From: Penium margaritaceum
Taxonomy: Eukaryota > Streptophyta > Zygnematophyceae > Desmidiales > Peniaceae
DNA length: 63,621 nucleotides
Assembly: GCA_023375785.1 (NCBI GenBank)
Contig: SZWC01004840.1
Location: forward strand, 14,608-78,228
Direction: 5' to 3'
Shown here: positions 23,560-33,799 of the stretch, piece after piece
Layout of the letters: every line of letters starts with the position of its first letter
Position numbering within the stretch: position 1 is the stretch's first letter
Program-made: the position numbers and the translations under genes
The notes under the pieces: model-generated
Database searches by the model: none
Seen by the model: the letters and a program-made list of their open reading frames with translations, nothing else
What the model was told of the DNA's origin: nothing

Positions 23560-23560
23560 G
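22050..23560. repeat. diverged 'TACACTCC' satellite with G tracts
   Basis: At least five diverged copies of a unit of roughly 200-250 bp, near 22057, 22445, 22710, 22845 and 23270. Each contains some of these parts in the same order: GTATTGGG...GTGTATCTGGAGGG, ATACACAAGTGTACAAAT, GATACACTCCCCAATACACTC, then a G-rich block. The last copy ends in a 32-base uninterrupted G run. No coding content. Confidence 0.7.
23527..23558 (+). repeat. 32-base poly-G tract
   Basis: An uninterrupted run of 32 G, preceded by another short G block. Its length is likely to be unreliable in assembly. It could form G-quadruplexes. Confidence 0.95.
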
Positions 23561-23924
23561 TTGACACCGAGTGAATCTCGGAAGCGGGACTAGCGAACAA
23601 CATGCAAAGTCACCGCATGTCATTCTGTGTTTTTAAGAAGAGTCTATTTCACTCCGCATTGTTTCTTGACTATACTATTTCAAACAGGTATGCCCTTAAG
23701 GAATTTGGAGGAAAGAACTAGGTCAGTGTAAAACAATGGAATACATTTTGAACTCAACATAGAATAACTATTTAAGAATAAAGTTAATGGATTTATAATT
23801 ACATTTTTTCACGAAGACATTGATGATGTAACAAGTGTATACACGTAGATTAAATTTCAGGAAATAAAGATGATAAAGGAGTAGCATACATAGGTTATGT
23901 AGTGTATAAGCGTGGATTGATTAA
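23561..23924. other. unassigned DNA
   Basis: AT-rich sequence between the satellite and the first position that aligns to gypsy interiors (about 23925). No coding signal was seen. Confidence 0.4.
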
Positions 23925-24799
23925 TCATAAATCTTGCTGCTCCAATCCACCTATTGATTGTGCCAATAGAGGAAATCTCGCCCAAGGATACTTTTGTGGT
24001 CGCTCATTGGGCAAGTTCTCTAGACTGTTACGTCATGCAGATCTCCAATTGACAGTCAAATTGGTTTGCAAAGTCGAAGGATATTTGCTTGTTGGCATTT
24101 GTTTCTTCAAACACTCCCAATTTGGTCTGCAAAACCATTTTTCAAACCATGTTGTTGCTTACAAAGCTGTGAGAAGTTCCTCTATCCAGTGGTGTCGGTA
24201 TCCTTCTGTGACTTTCACAATCCTTTGGCTGTACTCCTAGTAGAACCGCCGGTTGGTCATCCTTGAACCCTTTGTTGAAATTAGGAATCGCAAGAACCCT
24301 CGACTGCAATGATGTGAGTCGCTCAGAATTTTCCGACTGGATAGGAGCCTCACCGTCTACTCCTGTCCTTTGCTATTTCCTGACTCCTCATTTTTTCTCT
24401 GTGGCTTCCTCCTTTTTTTGCCTACTGATGTTGCTTCCAATAGCCATGCAAGATATGTCACAGCTTCTCCTAGGTCCAGCCATTGATTGCATTGATCAAC
24501 GGTGTCAATCTTAGATTCTTTCATTCAGTGTTTTCAATGAATTTGGTTGCTGCGATCATCCGCAAAAGATCTTCTTTGATGCTGATTATGGGAGTTCCTC
24601 GCTGAATAGCTTGCTTGAGGTCGTGGTTGTAATAGAAACACAGTCTATTGGGGACGAGTTGATGATTTCACTGAAACACCGAGAATACTCTACCACGCTC
24701 AATTGCTGATGTGGATGTTGGAGTTTGTACCGCACGTCAGACTTCTGGTTCAATTCCTTATTACAAGTGAGGGTAGCACACGCGAATTTGCTCTAAGTT

Positions 24800-25728
24800 T
24801 AAGGCTGCACATGGATCCTATCCGTGGAGCTTGAGGAGGATCCGGATTTGGGGGATGGATCCTCCACCTGGATCCAGATTCCGGGATCCGGATCCTAGAT
24901 CCGGATCCGGAGATCCAGCTCCTGGATCCACAAATTTTTTTATTTGGGAGGTCATTGGTGGGACTAAGTAAATTATCATAATAGAAAAAAAGAAACAGGT
25001 CAGTGTCGACACTCGCAACCTCTAATATTTTTAGTGCCAGCGCAGGAGCCTCCCCTCGCACTATCGTGGATGCCCCCCGCACAGTGCATATGAATGAATG
25101 CTGATGTGGCGTACACGTTTTCCATATCCACATGGCCCTTTTGTGGTCTACCTGTATGCACAATAAATTGAAGTTTGGATGATAGAAGGAAATTTTGGCA
25201 GTTCGAATATCACATGACTCTTTACTCTATTGACCGTTGGTAGGAAAAAGAGTGCACCAGTGTCTGCCGGCCACTTACACCATGTAATACGATTGGAAAG
25301 GCTGCAGTTCATGCCATACTTCTTCCTGACAGTGAATCGGCACCAATCCTGTATGAACACGAGGCTCCACACCAGAACAACTGTATCGCACCTGCCAGTG
25401 GGCGAGACTGCTATTGGTCGCATGACAGGTTTGACAGGTCCGATTGACTTGGAAACTGAACGTTGCCTTGGTCACATCCGAAGTACAAATGTTGACTATT
25501 TAAATTTGAAACTCTGGATTTCACGATACACGAGTGGAAATGAGCAAGGCCTCTAATTTTTTTTATTCCCCCTCCTCGCCTCTCTCCCCCAAGGATCCGG
25601 TTCCGGATCCGGAGATATAGACTGGATCCAGGAACCTGGATCTGGATCCGGGGATCCTGATCTGGATCTAGATCTGGATCCAGATTTTTGGGTAGTTCCC
25701 TTGGATCTTAGGACTGTGTGCAACCTTA
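24800..25728. mobile_element. hAT-ended insertion with foreign interior
   Basis: The termini are TAAGGCTGCACATGGATCCT and, inverted, TAAGGTTGCACACAGTCCTA. Flanking 8-mers are TCTAAGTT and TCTACATT (6 of 8 identical). Both subterminal regions are packed with GGATCC and CCGGATCC motifs, as in hAT-2. The roughly 640 bp in between does not resemble the hAT-1/hAT-2 transposase or 5' region. It is therefore non-autonomous and may hold captured sequence. Confidence 0.85.
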
Positions 25729-26593
25729 TCTACATTTCCAGTGGCATGAGGAAATCTTGCCATGTTGGATTTATCTGCTCAAGAGGTAGTACGCTTGTGG
25801 TCAATGATGTGAGAGCGGTCGCGAGAGCCATTGATCTAGCTCCGCCGGTCTCCTACTGCCATTGGATGATCTTTAGATTTTACCACCAACTCAAAGTTGT
25901 ACCATGCCAAATTGAGGTCGCGAGCTTAATGTCGTCCTTCTTGCAGTTGTTGACTCTAGTAGCGGTAAAGTGTGCTTGCAAACTCCTCAGCTACATCATG
26001 ACTGTCGATTCCTTGGAGTTTTTGGGATCGAACGGCTTAGGGAGTGACTGTCAAATCTAGGGTTCGAGTGTTGTATGTTTTTCTTGGTGAGTACTGCTTT
26101 GCAACCACGGGAAATTTGAAGCTATTTCATTTCAATGTTGAGTTGTTGGAGTATGTGGGTATTGAGGCTCTTTAGTCCTGTCAGATTCTATTACAGGTCT
26201 TCATTTATGCGTGCTTGTCCACCACTGCCTCCCATTGTGCCAAGTGCCGTCTTGACGGACAGCACTGGAGGCAAAGGGTTCATTGAGCCCGAGAGGTCCA
26301 TTACTCGGTTGGTCGTCAAATTTGTTGGTGCTTTGCCATGTGCTCCAAAGGTTGCTACTAATTTCTGGTTCATCTGGAGTGCGTCGGTTTTCGTGTCCTA
26401 CTGATCCTCCATTACCAATATATTCATCACAGAATGTTTTTTGTTGCTGGCTGTGCTCGCTCTGGTCACCCTTGTAGTCGCAAGGTATACAATCTTCTGA
26501 ATTGTGGAGATGTGCTGAAAACGTTTGCAAGGCTGTTGCAAGGTAGTTAATGCATCGGTTACCCCTCAAGCACCATTGCACTCTAATACCAAG

Positions 26594-27143
26594 TGTTATG
26601 CCAAGCAGAATGTAGGTGGATCAAACGAATGAGGTGCAGGAAAAATACAATCTGAGGATTGGGACAAATGGATAACTTATATGAAGCACTAAGTGGACTT
26701 TGATGAAAAGTGTCGAGTGCAAAAAACACCTTCATGCAATGCTGAGGATGAGAATGAGGCATATGTTGGGTCCTTGGCACTCAAGATGAGCGACGTGTGC
26801 AAGATCACGCTATGAGTTTCTGCTTCGAGAAGCTCCTCGGAGAAATTGGGGGGCTTCGAGAATGTTAAGGCACATCTTTATAAAATTCTAGCACCATCAA
26901 GAACTCGATCCCACAATGTCGAGACATCGATGTGGTTCGTGACACCTATGTCTTCCTTTCTGGATGGTTGTTGAAGTTGTTAAGAATTTTGGAATGGAAT
27001 ACCAGAGGCCGGGACAAGCAGCCAAAAGGCCCTCCATCGATCGGCGTAAAAATCTTGGCATGGTCGCATTGTGGGCCATGAATATAATGGAAAAAATGCC
27101 CAGTCGTAAATTTTAGGGACTCGTGTATGTCAGGGACGTAACA
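26594..27143 (-). repeat. gypsy 0 5' LTR
   Basis: A 550-bp LTR on the minus strand, running from TGTTATGCCAAGCAG to GGGACGTAACA in plus orientation. It is homologous to the LTRs of gypsy A. Confidence 0.85.
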
Positions 27144-27153
27144 AAGACAACCT

Positions 27154-27192
27154 CTTCCGCCAAGCGGAATGAAGGTGGTTTATAGTGATAAA
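27154..27192 (-). repeat. gypsy B 3' LTR, part 1
   Basis: CCAAGCGGAATGAAGGTGG corresponds to the first 40 bases of the family LTR (plus orientation). It is cut by copia D at its ATAAA target. The LTR continues at 33049. Confidence 0.6.
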
Positions 27193-27856
27193 TGTTGAAA
27201 TAGTATGCACCTTGTCCACTGCCTAGCTGGCTAGCTACACATACAGACAAGGCATGCACTGCTCTGTGGAGTACGTCCCCTTGGTCTGTTCTGAGATGGG
27301 CCAGGAATGCACTGCCCATAATGGGTATGTCCTCTGTGGCTCATCATAGGAACCATACCTTTTTGGCATGGTTGAATAGGCACCGGAGTCTCAAACGAGA
27401 GATCGCGGGTTCAAANGGTTCAAACCCCGCGACGGCCACATTTTTCTTTGTGGCCAAAACTTGGACAGGAAGCTTCTATGAAGCTTACTAAAAGCCTGGC
27501 TTGAGGATGACACTTGGCGGTCTAAGGACGTGCCAAGTAGGATTGTAGGTTGAGGTTGGCTCCAGTGGAGCCACTACAAAGCAGAAGCTTTAGCAAAGCT
27601 CTGCAAGTATAAAAGCCTGTACCTTGCATGCATCCATTTACAGTTTTTGCCTCTGAGACTCCTCACAGAGTGTCCAACCAAAGGTAGACACTAAAGACCA
27701 ACATGCGGACTTCGTGAGGTTGCAAACCAAACGAACCTAAAGTGTGGATCCCTCGTTCGAGGGTGATATGTTATCTTGGTTGCAATACCAAGAGCGGTTG
27801 GCGGCCTCCCATGTCGGGACCCGTTTTCTAGACCGTTGCTATCCGGCGCATTGTCA
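27193..27856 (+). repeat. copia D 5' LTR
   Basis: Begins TGTTGAAATAGTATGCACC and ends GCGCATTGTCA. It contains a tRNA-like segment (27365-27443), duplicated around an N at 27416. TATAAAAGCC at about 27607-27616 is a candidate TATA box; the equivalent in the 3' LTR is at about 32800. The sequence after the LTR (AAGGGTTATGGGCCCAC) is not an initiator-Met type PBS. Confidence 0.93.
27365..27443 (+). other. tRNA-like segment in copia D 5' LTR
   Basis: It has a D-arm/A-box-like GGCATGGTTGAATAGG, an anticodon-arm-like GAGTCTCAAACGAGAG, then a T-arm. Here the T-arm GGTTCAAACC is disturbed by an N and a repeated GGTTCAAA. The clean copy is 32565-32634. Confidence 0.5.
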
Positions 27857-28292
27857 AAGGGTTATGGGCCCACACTTCTGGTTTCTAAGGCACGCTTCCA
27901 AGACCGACTAGCGCGTGGTCTTGCAGGGCGCAAAGGTACAACAGGGACACGACCATCGGACGGCTCCATCTGCTCCATCGGATCCATCGGCTTCTTCAGG
28001 TAGGGTGCGCGCACGTGGCGGACTAGGGGACGAGGATCAGCTCTGTCCATGTTGGACAAGACCCTCGAGCCCCAACGGGATGAAGCTCTACCCCTTTTTT
28101 TTAGAAGGTGGTACGACCCCGAGTCCGTTCCCTCACGACAGCACCATCGCCTTAGGCGATCATCGGCTGGAGGGGTATGCAACGGAACCAACTGCACCTT
28201 TGACAACGGTCGCAGTCAGCAGCCTCATCAGCCTCATCGGCCTCAACGAAGCAGAGTAGCAGCGAAGCAGAGAAGACGAGCAACCGCCAAAA
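27857..28292 (+). other. copia D leader
   Basis: A 436-bp leader between LTR and gag. No strong PBS match to the initiator tRNA. The sequence is GC-rich, with chance overlapping frames only. Confidence 0.5.
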
Positions 28293-29129
28293 ATGGCGGA
28301 TCCGACTCCAGCCCGCCTTGAGGCGGGTATGTCCAAATTCACGGGGACAGGTTTTCCCTTGTGGAAATGGCAATTTGAGATTGTCATGAACGTGCGTGGC
28401 TACCTCGACATCNTAAAAGGGATCGAGACAGCACCCGCCGATGCGACCGTGACGACGCATGCGGCTGACCTTGCAGCATGGACGATGAAGAACAACATGG
28501 CTCTCGCCATTCTTGTGACGTCCATCAATGAGACTCAACACTCCCACATCACAGGATACACGTTGGCTGCCGAGGCCTACGCAAAGCTCTCACGCGTGCA
28601 TCAATCGAACGCCCTAGCAAACCAACTCTTCATCTTCCAACGGTTGATGTCGATAAGGGTGAGCGAAGGAGAATCGATACCCGCATTTTTGCAGTCATTC
28701 GACAACGTGATGCAAGAGGTCCAGCAAATGGAATGGAAGCTCGACTCCAACATGCGTGCCATGATCCTTCTAATGGCGCTGCCGGAAAGCTGGGGGTCCT
28801 TGATCACCGTATTTGGTGGTTGGAAGGAGGCAGATCTGACGTACGAGGCTGTCACCGAACACGTCCGCAACGAGTCCATGCGACGCAGTGGCAGTGAGGC
28901 AAACATCTCAGCCTATGCCTCTCGCTTCGGTGGACAAAGTGCAAGCTCTCGCTCCAGTCAAGGCAACAGCGGAAGCGGTGGCGGTGGAGGGAAAGGNGGA
29001 AGAGTTCCAAGAAGCCCGGCAACTGTCACAACTGTGGCAAGGCTGGGCACTGGGCTAGGGACTGCCGTAGTCCCAAGAAAGAAGGCGGGAACAAAGGTGG
29101 AAAGGAGAAGAAGGAGCTCACCAACATGA
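28293..29129 (+). CDS. copia D Gag
   Basis: This is the capsid-nucleocapsid part of the polyprotein. The ATG at 28293 (MADPTPARLEAGMSKFTGTG) is the first in frame and is followed by the copia gag core: FPLWKWQFEIVMNVRGYLD, then AWTMKNNMALAIL, and AKLSRVHQSNALANQL. Residues about 130-200 carry the helix-rich UBN2-like region (FLQSFDNVMQEVQQMEW, LMALPESWG). A Ser/Gly linker follows. The zinc knuckle CHNCGKAGHWARDC (29024-29065, canonical CX2CX4HX4C) is read in the pol frame, not this one; the switch is at the N at 28997. With that base resolved, gag and pol would form one polyprotein. A second N at 28413 leaves one residue unknown. Confidence 0.9.
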   Translation: MADPTPARLEAGMSKFTGTGFPLWKWQFEIVMNVRGYLDIXKGIETAPADATVTTHAADLAAWTMKNNMALAILVTSINETQHSHITGYTLAAEAYAKLSRVHQSNALANQLFIFQRLMSIRVSEGESIPAFLQSFDNVMQEVQQMEWKLDSNMRAMILLMALPESWGSLITVFGGWKEADLTYEAVTEHVRNESMRRSGSEANISAYASRFGGQSASSRSSQGNSGSGGGGGKXGRVPRSPATVTTVARLGTGLGTAVVPRKKAGTKVERRRRSSPT

Positions 29130-31195
29130 TGGCTAGGGGGCTGCCCATGAAGGGCGCAGCGATCCTTAGGCCCGGGGCATTCGCCCTTGACTCGGGCACC
29201 AACCACCACTCTTCAAAAGAGAAGGGTGGATTTGTCTCCATGGCCGAATCTGTCATGCGCATCAAGTGTGCAAACCGCGGCGTCGTCCAAGCCATGGGCG
29301 AAGGGGACAAGGTGATCACGTTCAACGTGAACGGTGCGGAGAAGGCAGTCAACCTTCAAAAGGTGGTGTACATGCCCTCCTTCACAGCCAACCTTTTGTC
29401 CGTGTCAGAAATCACCGACAACAACATGACAGTGGTGTTCACCAACAAGGAAGCGGTGGCCCTCAAAAACGAGGACATCCAGATTTTGTACACCAAAGAC
29501 GACCTCATGCTTCAAGTTCCAAGAGTCGACGGCCTCTACGTGCTTCAAACCAAAGTCACCAAGGCGTTGGATGAGGGACTCGCATGTGCCACCAAGACAG
29601 TGGCACCGGAGCCAAAGGATGCACCGCCGGCGACCGCTGCGGCCGCCACATCAACCAAGGACACTGACGCTGAGCTGTGGCACCGGCGATTTGGCCATGT
29701 GGCCAACAGCACGCTGCAGAAGATGCAGGAGCAAGAGGTAGTCCGCGGAATGGAAGGGTGCACCATGAAGCATGGCGAAGGGTGTGCATTGTGTGAACCA
29801 TGCCTCCAAGCGAAGGCAAAGAAGAAGCCGTTTGGGAGAGGAGNGATACACAGTGACGTGTGTGGACCCTTCCGCACACCGTCTAACGGAGGAAGCAAGT
29901 ACTTCCTGACCTTCATTGATGACCACAGCCGCAAGTTGTGGATCTACTTCCTCAAAACAAAGGGAGAGGTCAAGGAGAAGCTCCTCGAGTTCGTCGCCAT
30001 GGTGGAGCGGCAAACGTCCAAGAAGGTGAAGACGCTTCGGAGTGACAACGGGGGTGAGTACGAGGCATGCAAGCCTTGGCTCAAGCATCATGGAATCCGC
30101 CACGAGCAGACCACCCCATACAATCTCCAAAGCAACGGCGTGGCCGAGAGGATGAACCAGACCCTGCTCGGCATGGTGCGAAGCATGCTCTTCGACGCCA
30201 AGCTCCCACCTCGTTTTTGGGCTGAAGCAGCAACAACGGCCTGCTACCTCTTGAACCTCACACCAGCGACCGCCTTGCGGAAGCGTGGAAAGGAACAGGA
30301 CAAGCAGCTGAAGACCCCACAGGAAGCATGGTCGGGAAAGAAACCCAACGCATCCCATCTGAAGGTGTTTGGGTCAACTGCATGGGTGAAGATCCAGTCG
30401 GGAGAAGGTGGAGGCAAGCTTGACGCACGTTCGAGGAAGTGCGTCATGGTTGGGTACGACACGTCACACAAAGCCTATCGGCTTTGGGACCAGGCAGCAG
30501 GAAAGCTCGTGAGGAGCCGCGACGTCGTGTTTGACGAACACACCCTTGGAAGGGGAGAGCTGCTGGACCCGATCCTCGCTCCTAAAGTGGGAGAGTGGAT
30601 AGTGTTGCTTGAGTCCGGAGACCAAGCGCCCGACAACTGGCTCACTTTGCCAGCAGGTGGTAGGAATGGGAGAGATGCTGCGGAGGATGATGCAACATCT
30701 GACATGGACGCAGATACCGAGGCGTCCAGGGCTTCCAAGTCTGACTTGGAGTCTGACGACTCTTCTGACGACGACGACGACGACGACGACAAACCACCAC
30801 CTGTGGAAGCACCAGCACCAAAGCAAGAAGCCGCACCACTACCGCGGCGCAGTTTGCGACCAAAGAAAGCACCTTTGCAGTATGAGGATGATTGGACCGG
30901 CCTTAGCTGGTCGTGCATGGCTCAGGGAGAGCCATCCACAGTGGCGGAGGCGATGAATGGCCCAGATGCGGCCAAGTGGAAGGAGGCTGTGGACAGCGAG
31001 CTCGCGTCCATTGCCGAGAACGGCACGTGGGTGCTGGTGGATAGACCCGACAAGGCCCACGTGGTGGGATCCAAGTGGGTCCTCCGAGTGAAGAAGAAGC
31101 AAGACGGCAGCATCGACAAGTTCAAGGCAAGGGTAGTGGCTAAGGGGTTCTCTCAACGCCCGGGCTCNCCGAGGGTAAGGTGTGCAAGTTGGTGA
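29000..31195 (+). pseudogene. copia D protease, integrase, RT start
   Basis: The open frame runs from the zinc knuckle through the protease motif AFALDSGTNHH (about 29180). The pre-integrase HHCC finger follows (ELWHRRFGHV, CALCEPC; about 29675-29810). The integrase core has HSDVCGPF, LRSDNGGEYEA and NGVAERMNQT, so all three acidic residues are present. The C-terminal SRDVVFDEHTLG, an acidic Asp-rich linker and the RT start (AVDSELASIAENGTWVLVD, FKARVVAKGFSQRPG) come next. At the N at 31168 the frame breaks and about 65-70 residues of RT (the motif-A region) are missing. A few residues also seem lost at the N at 29844. The N-linked gaps may be assembly errors, so the real copy may be better than it looks. 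Confidence 0.9.
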
Positions 31196-32349
31196 AAGCG
31201 CTCTACGGGCTGAAACAGGCCCCAAGGATGTGGTACAAAGAGATGGACGGTTTCATGACCGGTCTCTCCTTCACGCATTGCCACAGTGATCCGAGCGTGT
31301 ATGTGCGCGATGATGGGAGAGGGCTAATGCTGGTTGCACTGTACGTGGATGATCTGATCATCTGCTCGTCTTCGGTCGAGCTGCTGGATGAGCTGAAGTC
31401 TGACCTCAGCAAAAGGTTCAAGATGAAGGACATGGGTCCTCTCGAGTACTACCTCGGGATCGCCATCCACCGCAACCGAGTAGCCGGCACCATCGAACTC
31501 AACCAAACCAAATACATTGGTGAGGTACTGAAGCGCTATCACATGGAAGACTGCAAACCTGTCAGCACCCCAATGACGACCGATACGAAGCTGAAGGCCT
31601 CCATGTCGCCAAGCAACGAAGCAGAACAAAGGGAGATGCAAGACATCCCCTACCAGTCCGCCGTGGGTAGCATCATGTACGCCATGGTAGGGACTCGTCC
31701 CGACATCTGCTATGCTGTGGGACAAGTGAGCAGATTCGTGGCCAACCCTGGGCCACAACACTGGTAGGCAGTCAAGCGCATCTTGCGCTACCTGCAGAAG
31801 ACACGTCACATGGGCCTCATCCTTGGAGGCCAAGAAGGAACGGAACCCCTTCGCCTGAAGTACTACACAGATGCTGACTGGGGAGGAAACCTCGACGACA
31901 GGAAATCCACCTCCAGATAAGTGTGCATCTTGAATGGCGCTGACATCTCATGGGCCAGTAGGAAGCAGGATTGTGTTTCTGTGTCCACGGCTGAGGCAGA
32001 GTATGTTGCTATGTCTGAGTTGTGCAAAGAGACTCAGTGGCTGCGCAACCTCCTTGGCGAAATGACACTACCACAGAAGGATGCCATGGTCGTACACGTG
32101 GACAACATGAGTGTCATCTCAATGGCTGAAGACGAGATCATCTCCCGGCGAACGAAGCACATCGACATACGTTACCACTACTCACGTGACCTGGTCATGA
32201 AGAACGTGGTGGACTTGCAGCACTGCAGAACAAAGAGCATGCTTGCTGACTGCATGACCAAGCCGCTGGAGAGCGACTTGCACTATGCAAGCATTCGTGG
32301 ATTCGGCATGAGGAGTGCGGCAGAGGAAGGGTTAGCCCCAAGGCATTGA
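31169..32349 (+). pseudogene. copia D RT and RNase H
   Basis: RT resumes at EGKVCKLVKALYGLKQAP, then SDPSVYVRDD and the intact catalytic box ALYVDDLIICSS, KMKDMGPLEYYLGI and RPDICYAVGQVSRF. Two in-frame stops interrupt the connection and RNase H: TAG after NPGPQHW (31765-31767), where related elements have Gln, and TAA after KSTSR (31918-31920), where Tyr or similar is expected. RNase H continues at 31921-32349 (TAEAEYVAMSELCKETQWLR, VHVDNMSVISMA, MLADCMTKPL). The two stops are single-base changes, so inactivation looks recent. Confidence 0.9.
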
Positions 32350-32395
32350 TGGAGCCCAGTAAGCGCCAGATGGACAGAGGTGCAAGGGAGAGATT

Positions 32396-33048
32396 TGTTG
32401 AAATAGTATGCACCTTGTCCACTGCCTAGCTGGCTAGCTACACATACAGACAAGGCATGCACTGCTCTGTGGAGTACGTCCCCTTGGTCTGTTCTGAGAT
32501 GGGCCAGGAATGCACTGCCCATAATGGGTATGTCCCCTGTGGCTCATCATAGGAACCATACCTTTTTGGCATGGTTGAATAGGCACCGGAGTCTCAAACG
32601 AGAGATCGCGGGTTCAAACCCCGCGACGGCCACATTTTGTTGTGGCCAAAACTTGGACAGGAAGCTTCTATGAAGCTTACTAAAAGCCTGGCTTGAGGAT
32701 GGCACTTGGCGGTCTAAGGACGCGCCAAGTAGGATTGTAGGTTGAGGTTGGCTCCAGTGGAGCCAGTACAAAGCAGAAGCTTTAGCAAAGCTCTGCAAGT
32801 ATAAAAGCCTGTACCTTGCATGCATCCATTTACAGTTCTTGCCTTTGAGACTCCTCACAGAGTGTCCAACCAAAGGTAGACACTAAAGACCAACATGCGG
32901 ACTTCGTGAGGTTGCAAACCAAACGAACCTAAAGTGTGGATCCCTCGTTCGAGGGTGATATGTTATCTTGGTTGTAATACCAAGAGCGGTTGGCGGCCTC
33001 CCATGTCGGGACCCGTTTTCTAGACCGTTGCTATCCGGCGCATTGACA
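32396..33048 (+). repeat. copia D 3' LTR
   Basis: Begins TGTTGAAATAGTATGCACC just after a purine tract (GCAAGGGAGAGATT) and ends GCGCATTGACA. It is about 98% identical to the 5' LTR by eye. Confidence 0.93.
32565..32634 (+). other. tRNA-like segment in copia D 3' LTR
   Basis: A five-pair T-stem (GCGGG, 32608-32612, with CCCGC, 32620-32624) closes the seven-base loop TTCAAAC. GACGGCC and an A follow, like a 3' acceptor strand and discriminator. GGTTCAAACC fits an RNA polymerase III B box. Upstream GGCATGGTTGAATAGGCAC and GTCTCAAACGAGAG recall the D and anticodon arms of a leucine-type tRNA. No matching 5' acceptor strand (GGCCGTC) is seen, so this is a tRNA relic or mimic, not a tRNA gene. 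Confidence 0.55.
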
Positions 33049-33236
33049 ATAAAGAGTGCAGTAATAGATTATTCAAGGAACTGGGATGAATGGATAGCTT
33101 ATATTAGGCAGTAAAATTATTGTAGTAAAAAAGGTAGACAAATCAAGCACAAATAGGAAATTTCAAGAATCACAATGAGGCATATCTTGGGTCCTTGGCA
33201 CTCAAGCCAATTAACACGTGCGAGGTCACACGTGAG
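33049..33236 (-). repeat. gypsy B 3' LTR, part 2
   Basis: Continuation of the LTR interrupted by copia D (starts with the ATAAA duplication). TGAGGCATATCTTGGGTCC and CACACGTGAG match the middle of the family LTR. Gypsy A cuts it after GTGAG, and it resumes at 43032 with ACGAGTGGCTGCTT. Confidence 0.75.
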
Positions 33237-33790
33237 TGTTACACAGAGCAAAATGTAGGTGGTGCATAGGGATGAGGTGCAAGAAAATACAAGAGTAAAG
33301 AAATTGGCATAAGGAGATAGTTTCTATTAATTAGGAATTTTATTTCAATAAGAAGTTTTGAGTACATCGAGAACATACATGTAATGAAAGGAATCCGAAT
33401 AAGGAATAATTTGGGTCCTTGTCGCTCGAGCCGAGGGATGCATAGGAGGTCACACCGTGAGTGGATTTCTTGAGAATCCCTGCCAAGAAGTCACAGGGCT
33501 TCCATAATATTGATGAGAAAATTTATAAAATTTCAGCGCCATCGAGAAGACAACCGAAGAATATCAAAACACTGATATGGTTCGAGACGCTTCTGCCGAC
33601 CATTCTGGAAAGTAGTCAAAGTTTCTCAGAACCTTCTGGAGCGGAACACCGAGGGTCGGGGCTAATGGCCAAAGTATCCTTGATCAATCAACATAGATAT
33701 CCTGAGGTTGACGCACTCTGGGCCACAAATGTTCTGATAAAAATATCCACGCGCAGAGTTTAGGAACTCGTGTACGTCAGGGACATAACA
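33237..33790 (-). repeat. gypsy A 3' LTR
   Basis: 554 bp, plus-orientation ends TGTTACACAGAGC and AGGGACATAACA. It is followed by a purine tract on the minus strand (AAACGGGGAGGAAG). Confidence 0.88.
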
Positions 33791-33799
33791 CTTCCTCCC

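Larger units (their letters stand above)
23925..27143 (-). mobile_element. gypsy 0, 5' fragment (minus strand)
   Basis: Sequence from about 23925 aligns with gypsy A (40679 on) and gypsy B (46850 on), for example AATCTCGCCCAAGGAT. It represents the protease-gag half of a chromovirus. The 5' LTR is at the right (26594-27143) with a degenerate PBS just left of it (on the minus strand TTGGTATTAGAGTGC). Pol and the 3' LTR are missing. A hAT-ended insertion lies inside (24800-25728). The coding frames are too decayed for a confident protein. Confidence 0.75.
27193..33048 (+). mobile_element. copia D, near-complete Ty1/copia element
   Basis: A 5.9-kb plus-strand element with LTRs 27193-27856 and 32396-33048 that differ at only about ten places. 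It is bounded by perfect 5-bp duplications ATAAA (27188-27192 and 33049-33053). The interior encodes Gag with a zinc knuckle, protease, integrase with a complete DDE, RT with YVDD and RNase H. LTR similarity and domain integrity make it the youngest element here. It is inserted into an LTR of gypsy B. Five single Ns fall inside it, several exactly where the reading frame breaks. Confidence 0.95.

Noticed and set aside
22050-23560. CRISPR-like alternation of repeats and spacers
   Set aside because: Repeats are diverged, of uneven period, and the genome is eukaryotic; it is a decayed satellite.
32565-32634. A functional tRNA gene
   Set aside because: There is no 5' acceptor strand pairing with GACGGCC, and the segment lies at the same place in both LTRs; called tRNA-like only.
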